Origin: Cyclobacterium xiamenense
GTDB taxonomy: Bacteria > Bacteroidota > Bacteroidia > Cytophagales > Cyclobacteriaceae
DNA length: 64,000 bases
Direction: 5' to 3'
Assembly: GCF_009467825.1 (NCBI RefSeq)
Contig: NZ_WIOK01000012.1
Coordinates: 107,531 to 171,530 of the forward strand
Part shown: in pieces, positions 10,696 through 18,554 of the stretch
How the letters are laid out: each line of letters starts with the position of its first letter
How positions within the stretch are numbered: the first letter of the stretch is position 1
The notes under the pieces: generated by a model
What the model saw: the letters and a program-made list of their open reading frames with translations, nothing else
Database searches by the model: none
Told to the model about the DNA's origin: nothing
Made by a program: the position numbers and the translations under genes

Positions 10696-12378
10696 ATGAT
10701 CCAGTTAAACCGAATTAAACATGCCCTGCTGGCCCTCATCCTGCTGCCCGTTTTGGTAGCTTGTGGCCCCGACCAAGAGCAGGAAGAGATCACCGATGTA
10801 ATCGTCTATGGCGGTACTTCTGGTGCCATTACAGCGGCCATTCAAGCAAAAAAAATGGGGAAATCCGTGATCGTCGTTTCCCCAGATACACACCTGGGCG
10901 GGCTGACCGCAGGGGGACTGGGATGGACGGATACCGGTAAAAAGGAAGTCATCGGTGGCCTTTCCCGAGAGTTTTACCAGCGCGTCTACGACAAGTACCA
11001 GGAAGAAGGTGCCTGGAAATGGGAGGACCGGGAGGATTTTGGAAACAAAGGCCAGGGTACGCCGGCCATAGACGGTGCGTTTCGCACGATGTGGATATTT
11101 GAACCCCATGTGGCCGAAGAAGTCTACGACGAATGGGTGGAGGAGTTGGGAATTGAGGTACTCAGAGACGAATGGCTGGACCGCGAAAACGGCGTCACCG
11201 TTGAAGAAGGGAAAATCACCGCGATCCGCACCCTGAGTGGAAAGGAATTTACCGGGAAAATGTTTATCGATGCAACCTACGAAGGGGATCTGATGGCCGC
11301 CGCTGGGGTGAGTTACCATGTCGGAAGGGAGGCCAATAGCGTATACGGTGAAGAGTGGAACGGCGTGCAAACAGGCGTCTACCACCACAAACACCATTTT
11401 AAGGTATTGGACCAGCCCATCGATCCGTATTGGATTCCCGGAGATCCTTCCTCCGGACTCTTGCCGAGGATAAGTGCCGAGGACCCGGGCGTAAAGGGCG
11501 AAGGCGATAACAAAGTGCAAGCCTATTGCTTCCGTACTTGCATGTCCAACCATCCGGATAACCGGGTACCCTTCCCCCGACCAGCGAATTACGATTCCAC
11601 CCAGTACGAATTATTGGTTCGGATTTTTGATGCCGGCTGGAGGGAGTGGTTTGGGAAATTTGATATGATTCCCAATCGGAAAACCGATACCAATAATCAC
11701 GGACCCTTTAGTTCGGACAACATCGGCATGAACTACGACTATCCCGAGGCAAGTTACGAACGCAGAAAGGAGATCATCAAGGAACACGAGGACTACCAAA
11801 AAGGACTGCTGTATTTTGTAGCAAACGATCCTCGGGTGCCGAAAGAAACGCAGGAGGAATTTCAGAAATGGGGATTAGCCAAAGATGAGTTTACCGATAA
11901 CGGCAACTGGCCGCATCAGATTTATGTTCGCGAAGCACGGCGCATGATCGGATCCTACGTCATGACCGAAAACGAATTGCTGCAGAAAAAGCCAACCCCC
12001 GAATCCGTGGGCATGGGTTCGTATACCATCGATTCCCATAACATACAGCGCTATGTGGATGAAAACGGCCACGTGCACAACGAAGGGGATATCGGCGTAC
12101 CCCTGCCGCAACCGTACGAGATCGCATACGGATCGCTCGTTCCCAAGAAAGAAGAAATTGAGAATTTGGTGGTTCCCGTAGCGGTTTCCGCCAGCCATAT
12201 CGCATTTGGCTCTATTCGCATGGAGCCCGTATTTATGATATTGGGTCAGTCAGCAGCCACCGCCGCGGTCATGGCCATGGAGCAGGGAATTCCCGTGCAG
12301 GACCTGCCCTATGCCGAGCTGCGAACGCGCCTGCTTGCCGACGGGCAGGTACTGACCCTGGAAGACCGTATACAATAA
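10696..12378 (+). CDS. Lipoprotein FAD-dependent oxidoreductase, paralog 3 of 4
   Basis: 560 residues. MIQLNRIKHALLALILLPVL followed by VAC is a lipoprotein signal with the cysteine near residue 23, so this copy is membrane-anchored, unlike paralog 2. FAD motifs are present: TDVIVYGGTSGAITAAIQAK, HLGGLTAGGLGWTDTGKK and [19 protein letters not shown]. The family blocks [14 protein letters not shown] and DSHNIQRYVD are kept, but the sequence is clearly more diverged than paralogs 1 and 2, with changed loops (CMSNHPDNRVPF and DAGWREWFGKFDMIPN). A sulfatase gene begins 12 bases downstream, which implies cotranscription and action on the same sulfated substrate. Confidence 0.92.
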   Translation: MIQLNRIKHALLALILLPVLVACGPDQEQEEITDVIVYGGTSGAITAAIQAKKMGKSVIVVSPDTHLGGLTAGGLGWTDTGKKEVIGGLSREFYQRVYDKYQEEGAWKWEDREDFGNKGQGTPAIDGAFRTMWIFEPHVAEEVYDEWVEELGIEVLRDEWLDRENGVTVEEGKITAIRTLSGKEFTGKMFIDATYEGDLMAAAGVSYHVGREANSVYGEEWNGVQTGVYHHKHHFKVLDQPIDPYWIPGDPSSGLLPRISAEDPGVKGEGDNKVQAYCFRTCMSNHPDNRVPFPRPANYDSTQYELLVRIFDAGWREWFGKFDMIPNRKTDTNNHGPFSSDNIGMNYDYPEASYERRKEIIKEHEDYQKGLLYFVANDPRVPKETQEEFQKWGLAKDEFTDNGNWPHQIYVREARRMIGSYVMTENELLQKKPTPESVGMGSYTIDSHNIQRYVDENGHVHNEGDIGVPLPQPYEIAYGSLVPKKEEIENLVVPVAVSASHIAFGSIRMEPVFMILGQSAATAAVMAMEQGIPVQDLPYAELRTRLLADGQVLTLEDRIQ

Positions 12379-12390
12379 ACCAGCTTGCGA

Positions 12391-14166
12391 ATGCATCGAT
12401 TGATAGCGTATCTTTTTTTGCTGGTTTTTGGTGGAGCGCTGCTGCCCGCTTGTCAGCAGGCAGCCCCGGAGCGCCCACCAAACCTGCTGGTAATCCTGAC
12501 CGACGATCAGGGATGGGGAGACTTGAGTTACTCCGGTAATCCCCATCTTTCTACACCAGCTATCGATGCGCTTGCCCGGCAGGGCGTAAGTTTCGATCGG
12601 TTTTACGTGTCGCCGGTGTGTTCGCCTACCCGGGCGGAAATGCTGACGGGGCGGTACCACCTGAGAGGAGGGGTAAGGGGAACCTCCGCCGGAGAGGAGC
12701 GACTGGACCTGGACGAAACCACTTTTGTGGAACTGTTTCAGCAGGCGGGATACGCCACGGCTGCCTTTGGCAAATGGCATAACGGCATGCAGCATCCCTA
12801 CCATCCCAATTCCAGAGGATTTGACACCTTTTATGGTTTCTGTTCCGGACATTGGGGGGATTACTTCAGCCCCCCATTGGAAGAAAACGGCATCCCCGTT
12901 CAAGGAAAGGGCTACCTGCCGGATGATCTGACCGATAAGGCCATGGACTTTATGCATGCGCATCGGGACGAACCCTTTTTGGTTTATTTACCGCTGAATA
13001 CGCCCCATTCTCCCATGCAGGTTCCGGATTCCTGGTGGGAACGTTTCGAAAACAAACCGCTGGATAGCCTGGTAGCCGGAGAAGATCCGGACTTTACACG
13101 GGCTGCTCTGGCCATGTGTGAAAACATCGATTGGAATGTCGGCCGTCTGCTGGAAAAGCTGGAAAACCTGGGACTTACCGAAAATACGCTGGTGGTTTAT
13201 TTTACCGATAACGGACCCAATAGCTTTCGCTGGAACGGAGGCATGAAGGGTAGAAAAGGCTCCACAGACGAGGGAGGCGTGCGGAGCCCCTTCTTTATGC
13301 AATGGAAAGGCCACATTCCGGAAGGGAAAGTGATCCCCCAAATTGCCGGAGCCATCGATTTGTTTCCCACTTTTCTGGATATGGCGGGCCTCACCCATTC
13401 CGGCGAAAAGCCGCTGGACGGCAAAAGCCTGAAGCCGCTGATTATGGAGGAAGACCCCTCCTGGACTGACCGGATGATTTTCAGCCACTGGAATGGAAAC
13501 AGCAGCTTGCGCACGCAAAAGTACCGGTTGGATAAGGACGGGAACCTGTTCGACATGGAATCCGATCCTGGTCAGCAGCAACCGGTTCAGGATCAGTACC
13601 CCGAAGTAGCCGAAAATCTCCGGGAAGCACTGGTTGAATGGGAAATGGCGATGGTGGAAGAACAGGCGAAAGATCCGGAAAACCGCCCTTTTACCCTGGG
13701 CGCACCGCAGGCGCCACTGACACAGTTGCCCGCACGAGATGGCATGGCCCACGGGTCGATCCAACGATCCAACCGTTTTCCCAACGATTCCTTTTTCACC
13801 CATTGGGTCAGTCTGGAAGACAGCATTACCTGGGAGGTCGAGGTCCTGGAAGCAGGCGACTACCGGGTGGAGGCGTACTACACCTGCCCGAAGGGAGATG
13901 TGGGTGCCGAAATTCGCCTACAGGCAGGGACAACCCACCTGGATGCTCGGGTAAAGGAAGCACACGACCCTCCCCTTGAGGGCATGGAAAACGACCGGAT
14001 CGACCGGATGGAGTCCTATGTGAAAGAATTCAAGCCCATGCACTTGGGCAGCATTTCATTGAAGAAAGGTATACAAACGATCAGCCTGAAAGCCCTGCGA
14101 ATTCCAGGAAATCAGGTGATGGACGTACAAAAATTGCTAGTCAAACCTGTTGAAATAACCCAATAA
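12391..14166 (+). CDS. Lipoprotein sulfatase (formylglycine type) with C-terminal beta-rich domain
   Basis: 591 residues from the ATG at 12391; an in-frame TTG six bases earlier is the only rival start. The signal ends in a lipobox (LLPAC). The alkaline-phosphatase-fold sulfatase domain shows metal-binding LTDDQGWGD, the formylglycine motif CSPTR at about residue 77, GKWHNGMQHPYHP, and YFTDNGPN. The cysteine must be converted to formylglycine by a sulfatase-maturing enzyme, which is not in this window. After about residue 440 comes an extra beta-rich region (WEVEVLEAGDYRVEAYYTC) that looks like a carbohydrate-binding module. It is sandwiched with 12-base gaps between FAD oxidoreductase paralogs 3 and 4. 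Role: removal of sulfate esters from a glycan; regiospecificity unknown. Confidence 0.95.
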   Translation: MHRLIAYLFLLVFGGALLPACQQAAPERPPNLLVILTDDQGWGDLSYSGNPHLSTPAIDALARQGVSFDRFYVSPVCSPTRAEMLTGRYHLRGGVRGTSAGEERLDLDETTFVELFQQAGYATAAFGKWHNGMQHPYHPNSRGFDTFYGFCSGHWGDYFSPPLEENGIPVQGKGYLPDDLTDKAMDFMHAHRDEPFLVYLPLNTPHSPMQVPDSWWERFENKPLDSLVAGEDPDFTRAALAMCENIDWNVGRLLEKLENLGLTENTLVVYFTDNGPNSFRWNGGMKGRKGSTDEGGVRSPFFMQWKGHIPEGKVIPQIAGAIDLFPTFLDMAGLTHSGEKPLDGKSLKPLIMEEDPSWTDRMIFSHWNGNSSLRTQKYRLDKDGNLFDMESDPGQQQPVQDQYPEVAENLREALVEWEMAMVEEQAKDPENRPFTLGAPQAPLTQLPARDGMAHGSIQRSNRFPNDSFFTHWVSLEDSITWEVEVLEAGDYRVEAYYTCPKGDVGAEIRLQAGTTHLDARVKEAHDPPLEGMENDRIDRMESYVKEFKPMHLGSISLKKGIQTISLKALRIPGNQVMDVQKLLVKPVEITQ

Positions 14167-14178
14167 ACGTAAACGAAT

Positions 14179-16188
14179 ATGAAACGAAACATGCTCCTTT
14201 GGGCTTGCCTGGTTGGGATGCTCCTGTCTTCCTGCAAGGAAGCAAATGAATCCAATGAAACCTACGATTTGGTCGTGTACGGGGCTACGTCCTCCGGTGT
14301 GATTGCGGCCTATACTGCCAAAACCATGGGAAAATCCGTGTTGCTGGTAGAGCCGAGCCAACACTTGGGCGGCCTAACCACCGGGGGCCTCGGGTATACG
14401 GATATCGGCAACAAATATGCCGTCACGGGACTTTCCCGGGATTTTTACCGAAGATTGGGCGATCATTATGGGAAATTCGAACAGTGGATATTTGAACCCA
14501 GCGTGGCCAAAAAGACCTTTCAGGACTACCTGGATGAGGTGGGAATTGAGGTGCAGTACGGATGGAGAATAGACGCTGCAACGAAAGAGGAGGGTTGGAT
14601 TACCGAAATTCGTTTGGAAAATGCGGCGGATCCCTCCGGGGCAAAACGGTCCGTTTCCGGAAAGATGTTTATCGATGCTACCTACGAGGGAGACCTGATG
14701 GCCCGGGCTGGTGTTTCCTACACCATCGGTAGGGAACCCAACGATCAGTACGGCGAAACGTATAACGGCGTACAATTAATGACCGGTCATCAGTTTCCCG
14801 ACGGCGTTGACCCCTACCAAACTCCCGGGGATCCTTCGAGTGGCCTGCTTTGGGGGATTAGTGAGGATGCGTTGGAACCAGATGGTACCGGCGACGATAA
14901 AATCCAGGCCTATAACTACCGCATTTGCCTGACCAATGATCCGGCAAACCGCATAGAAATCACTGAACCCGAAGGCTACGACCCTTCCATGTTCGATTTA
15001 TTGGTGCGGCTCTTTGAGGCACAACCCGATCGGCGCAGCCTTGGCAATTACTTTATCTGGAGCCGTATGCCAAATAGCAAAACGGACATCAACAACCGGG
15101 GCGGCTTTTCCACCGATATGATTGGTATGAACCACGATTACCCGGAGGCAGATTATGCAACCCGTCAGGAAATCATCGATGCGCACACCCACTACACCCA
15201 ATCCCTGCTCTATTTTTACAAAACAGATCCCCGTGTACCAACGGAGCTACAGGAGCAGATACAGGAATGGGGCTACCCCAAAGACGAGTACGTGGACAAT
15301 GGACACTGGACTCCCCAACTCTATGTGCGAGAAGTCAGGCGCATGGTCGGAGAATACGTTATGACGCAGGCCAATTGCGTGGGAGAAGCGGTAGTGGACG
15401 ATGGCGTTGGCATGGCGGCCTACACCATGGACTCCCACAATATTCAGCGGATTGTGATCGAAAAGGAGGGCAAAAAGATGGTCAAAAATGAAGGAAACGT
15501 GGAAATAGGCGGATTTGGTCCGTATCCCATTGCCTACCGTTCCCTTATTCCCAAATCGGACGATGCAAAAAACCTGCTGGTGCCCGTAGCGCTGTCCGCC
15601 AGTCATATTGCCTACGGGTCCATCCGCATGGAGCCGGTATTTATGGTGTTGGGACAGTCGGCAGCCGTAGCTGCCAGTATGGCCATTGACGGAGGACAGG
15701 CGGTTCAGGAAGTAGATGTACCGGCCCTTCAGGAAGAACTCAAGACGAATCCGCTGGCGGATGGTAGTACGGCGGATATTCTGGTGGACAACGACGATTT
15801 GGCACAGGTGAGCCTGGTAGGAAATTGGGAAAAGATGAGTAGGGGAGGGTATGGCCCCAGTTTTTTAGTTGCAGGTAGTGCCGGTAATAATTCCGTCCGG
15901 TTTCGCCCCACCATCAGGGATGAAGGAAAATATGGCGTATACGTATATTTTTCCCGGGTAGCCGAGGCCAGTTCTCAAACCCATATCGTATTGGGAGATG
16001 GATTTGAGGAACACGAAATGGTGATCAAGGAAGAGGATATCCGGGTAGAGGGGCAGACTTCCGGCGAATGGGTGCATTTGGGAGATTATGATTTTAAGCC
16101 CAATACCTCACCTTTTGTAGAAGTCTCCAACAAAAATGCCGATGGCAATGTGGTAGCCGATGCCGTTTTGTGGGTGCCGGTAAGGTGA
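14179..16188 (+). CDS. Lipoprotein FAD-dependent oxidoreductase, paralog 4, with golvesin-like C-terminal domain
   Basis: 669 residues, the longest of the four. MKRNMLLWACLVGMLLSSC is a lipoprotein signal. The FAD motifs are [38 protein letters not shown] and [20 protein letters not shown]. Relative to paralogs 1 and 2 it lacks the tryptophan-rich insert after YRRLGDHYGKF. It also gains about 150 residues at the C-terminus, beginning near ADILVDNDDLAQVSLVGNWE and ending in VVADAVLWVPVR. That extension resembles the golvesin/xanthan-lyase-associated beta-sandwich found at the end of many glycan-active enzymes. It closes the compact run that began with susC. Function beyond FAD-dependent redox chemistry is not established. 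Confidence 0.92.
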   Translation: MKRNMLLWACLVGMLLSSCKEANESNETYDLVVYGATSSGVIAAYTAKTMGKSVLLVEPSQHLGGLTTGGLGYTDIGNKYAVTGLSRDFYRRLGDHYGKFEQWIFEPSVAKKTFQDYLDEVGIEVQYGWRIDAATKEEGWITEIRLENAADPSGAKRSVSGKMFIDATYEGDLMARAGVSYTIGREPNDQYGETYNGVQLMTGHQFPDGVDPYQTPGDPSSGLLWGISEDALEPDGTGDDKIQAYNYRICLTNDPANRIEITEPEGYDPSMFDLLVRLFEAQPDRRSLGNYFIWSRMPNSKTDINNRGGFSTDMIGMNHDYPEADYATRQEIIDAHTHYTQSLLYFYKTDPRVPTELQEQIQEWGYPKDEYVDNGHWTPQLYVREVRRMVGEYVMTQANCVGEAVVDDGVGMAAYTMDSHNIQRIVIEKEGKKMVKNEGNVEIGGFGPYPIAYRSLIPKSDDAKNLLVPVALSASHIAYGSIRMEPVFMVLGQSAAVAASMAIDGGQAVQEVDVPALQEELKTNPLADGSTADILVDNDDLAQVSLVGNWEKMSRGGYGPSFLVAGSAGNNSVRFRPTIRDEGKYGVYVYFSRVAEASSQTHIVLGDGFEEHEMVIKEEDIRVEGQTSGEWVHLGDYDFKPNTSPFVEVSNKNADGNVVADAVLWVPVR

Positions 16189-16189
16189 G

Positions 16190-16275
16190 GCTTCGACAGG
16201 CTCAGCCTAAACGCTTCGACAGGCTCAACCTAAACGCTTCGACAGGCCCAGCCTAGGCGCTACGGCAGGATCAGT
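16190..16275 (+). repeat. Tandem 23-base repeat in the intergenic gap
   Basis: Three copies with a 23-base period start at 16190, 16213 and 16236, each carrying the core cttcgacaggctcagc with one or two changes. A degenerate fourth copy (ctacggcaggatcag) starts at 16259. The array begins two bases after the stop of the FAD oxidoreductase gene. The core resembles interspersed short repeats of the ttcgacaagctcag type that I recall from many bacterial assemblies; that resemblance is from memory. No coding function is seen. The rest of the gap, up to 16381, shows nothing I can name. Confidence 0.85.
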
Positions 16276-16381
16276 GGGATCACCAGCGGTGGTTCGTTTT
16301 GGGCCGGTATCTGAAGCGATTGCAATCCGTAGGTTGATTGGTATCGTGGAAAAATGAGATACCATTTAAAATGCTAACTGT

Positions 16382-17920
16382 ATGTCAAAATTGGTCTTTT
16401 TCTTCGTGTTTGTGCTTAATACGGGTTGCCTGTGCGGGCAGGCACCGGATCCGGACATGCTTACGCTAAGGGTCGACCCGCAAATCAGCTATCAGACCAT
16501 TGATCATTTTGGCGCCTCTGATGCCTGGTCCGGGCAGTTTGTGGGCAACTGGCCCGAACACAAAAAAAACGCCATTGCCGATTGGCTGTTTAGCAAAGAG
16601 GTGGACGCTGCGGGAGATCCCTTAGGTATCGGCCTTTCCATGTGGCGGATGAACCTGGGCGCAGGAAGTGCCGGGCAAGGAGCGGAAAGCGGGATAAAAG
16701 ATCCCTGGAGAAGGGCACCCTCCTTTGTGGACCAACGTGGGAATTTCGATAAAGAGGGGCAAAAAGGGCAATTGTGGCTGGCCCAGGCAGCGAAGCAACG
16801 ACACGTGGAATACCTGCTGACCTTTTTAAACAGTCCCCCTGTTTGGCTGACCCGGAATGGTAAAGCTTTTGCGGATAGTGGTACCCAGTCTAACCTGGCC
16901 CCGGGAAATTATGGTGCCTTTGCCGATTTTATGGTCGCTTCCCTCACGGGCCTCCAAGAGGAAGGGCTATCCGTGGATTTCATCAGCCCGGTGAACGAAC
17001 CTCAATGGGACTGGGACGATGGCGGGCAGGAAGGGACGCCCTATTGGAACCACGAAATCGCTGGTATTGTAAGATACCTAAATGCAGCATTGGAGGATAG
17101 CGGCCTGCCTACCAAGATCGATATTGCCGAAGCAGGCCAAATCGAGTACCTGTATGAGGAACATAATCGCCCTGGTAGGTCCAATCAGATCGTAGAATTC
17201 TTTGGTAGCAGCAGCCCTAATTTTCTAGGAGATCTGAGCCACGTGAGTCAGGCGATCTCCGGTCACAGCTATTTTACCACGTCCCCTTTCCAAAAAGCCG
17301 TCGAGCAAAGGGAAGTATTGGCAGCGGCTATTCGGCAAGTGCCGGGGCTGAACTACTGGATGTCGGAATACTGCATCCTCGGAGGGAATAACGGGGAAAT
17401 CTCCGGCAATAAGAAGGATTTGGGCATGGCCCCTGCCCTGTACATGGCCCAGGTGATTCATAACGATCTGGTCGTGGCAAACGCCTCTGCCTGGCACTGG
17501 TGGCTGGCCATTTCTCCGTACGATTACAAAGACGGATTGGTATATATTTCCAAGAAAGAAGCCGACGGGGAATTGGAAGACAGTAAGATGCTCTGGACCC
17601 TCGGAAACTACAGCCGTTTTATCCGACCCGGGTACCAGCGGGTTTCCGCCAGGCTGCATGGGGATCAATCTGGGGATGGGGATTTGCTGGCTTCGGCGTA
17701 TCGGGATCCCAAGTCGGGTAATCTGGTCATGGTGTTGGTAAACGCTACTTCTGTAGCAGCAACAATAGCCGTACGGGTACTTGGTGGAGAATCGGGTGAA
17801 AAATGGACGGCTTACCTGACGGACCCGGACCATGATTTGGCCTTCGGGGAAATTTCTTCCATTGAAGAACTGCTTGTTCCTGCCCGCTCCGTACTTACGC
17901 TTACCAATGGCTCTTACTAA
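16382..17920 (+). CDS. GH30-type glycoside hydrolase, endo-beta-1,6-galactanase-like
   Basis: 512 residues with an N-terminal signal peptide. The sequence follows the GH30/clan A pattern: IDHFGASDAWSGQF near the start of the barrel, GIGLSMWRMNLGAG, SPPVWLTRNGKA, the acid/base glutamate in SPVNEPQWDWDD (about E206) and the nucleophile glutamate in YWMSEYCILGG (about E329). A small beta-sandwich follows (LVMVLVNATSVAATIAVRV). This layout is that of the family annotated as endo-beta-1,6-galactanase (Glyco_hydr_30_2). It would cut inside a galactan or arabinogalactan side chain in the periplasm or outside the cell. It sits downstream of the oxidoreductase/sulfatase run and points to a galactose-rich substrate, though other GH30 specificities cannot be excluded. 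Confidence 0.88.
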   Translation: MSKLVFFFVFVLNTGCLCGQAPDPDMLTLRVDPQISYQTIDHFGASDAWSGQFVGNWPEHKKNAIADWLFSKEVDAAGDPLGIGLSMWRMNLGAGSAGQGAESGIKDPWRRAPSFVDQRGNFDKEGQKGQLWLAQAAKQRHVEYLLTFLNSPPVWLTRNGKAFADSGTQSNLAPGNYGAFADFMVASLTGLQEEGLSVDFISPVNEPQWDWDDGGQEGTPYWNHEIAGIVRYLNAALEDSGLPTKIDIAEAGQIEYLYEEHNRPGRSNQIVEFFGSSSPNFLGDLSHVSQAISGHSYFTTSPFQKAVEQREVLAAAIRQVPGLNYWMSEYCILGGNNGEISGNKKDLGMAPALYMAQVIHNDLVVANASAWHWWLAISPYDYKDGLVYISKKEADGELEDSKMLWTLGNYSRFIRPGYQRVSARLHGDQSGDGDLLASAYRDPKSGNLVMVLVNATSVAATIAVRVLGGESGEKWTAYLTDPDHDLAFGEISSIEELLVPARSVLTLTNGSY

Positions 17921-17944
17921 ACCTGATGGGAAACGATTTTATGA

Positions 17945-18364
17945 GGTTTAACCGCAAGGTTCGGTACCTACCAGAGAAATGGGGGGTATGAAAATCCGTA
18001 TTGCGACTTTGGTCGCCTGGTCAACCAAATCTGGCGGGCCATCTGTCTGGTGGTAGATACAGGGCTGCATGCCAAAGGGTGGACGGAAGAAGAGGCTATC
18101 CGCTATTTTTCGGAAAATTCCGTCATTTCTGAGGGGGCGATCAGAGCCGAATTGCGCCGATACATGGTGATTCCCGGGCAGGCCACCGGCTATAAAATTG
18201 GGATGCTAAAAATTCAGGAACTGCGTGCATTGGCTGAACAGGAACTGGGCGAGCAATTTGACCTTGCCGGTTTCCACGATACGATTTTGGGTGGGGGAGC
18301 CCTCCCTCTGGGGATTTTGGAAGCGGAGGTAAAGCGGTGGATTGCCAGGGTGAAAGGATCCTAG
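17945..18364 (+). pseudogene. Remnant of a DUF885 family gene, C-terminal piece only
   Basis: From about 17984 the frame ending at 18364 reads GGYENPYCDFGRLVNQIWRA and then CLVVDTGLHAKGWTEEEAI. This is the conserved C-terminal part of DUF885 proteins, a zinc-peptidase-like family usually about 550-600 residues long. Only about 125 residues remain. The frame is closed by a TGA at 17942, just after the GH30 stop, and no upstream DUF885 sequence is present, so the N-terminal three quarters have been deleted. The TGLHAKGW helix is intact, but the rest of the active site would be missing. A GTG at 18050 could start a short peptide, but I regard the locus as a decayed gene left by a deletion or rearrangement. 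Confidence 0.75.
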
Positions 18365-18554
18365 ATCCTGCCTTTTTTCCTTCAGGCGCTGAGGATTTTT
18401 CACTAGCTTTCGAGGTCTATGCTACCTTGAAAGTGTTCGTCTTGGACCTGCGATACCAGCACGTTCGGGAAACGACTACCGGAGAGTGAAAGGCCCGATA
18501 GCTTTTGCATTTCCGCACATCGGAAATTCCCCGATCTCCCCGAAAGAAAAACGC

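Noticed and set aside
10705-11553. 282-codon open frame on the minus strand inside FAD oxidoreductase paralog 3
   Set aside because: Antisense shadow of a strongly supported gene; no recognisable protein features.
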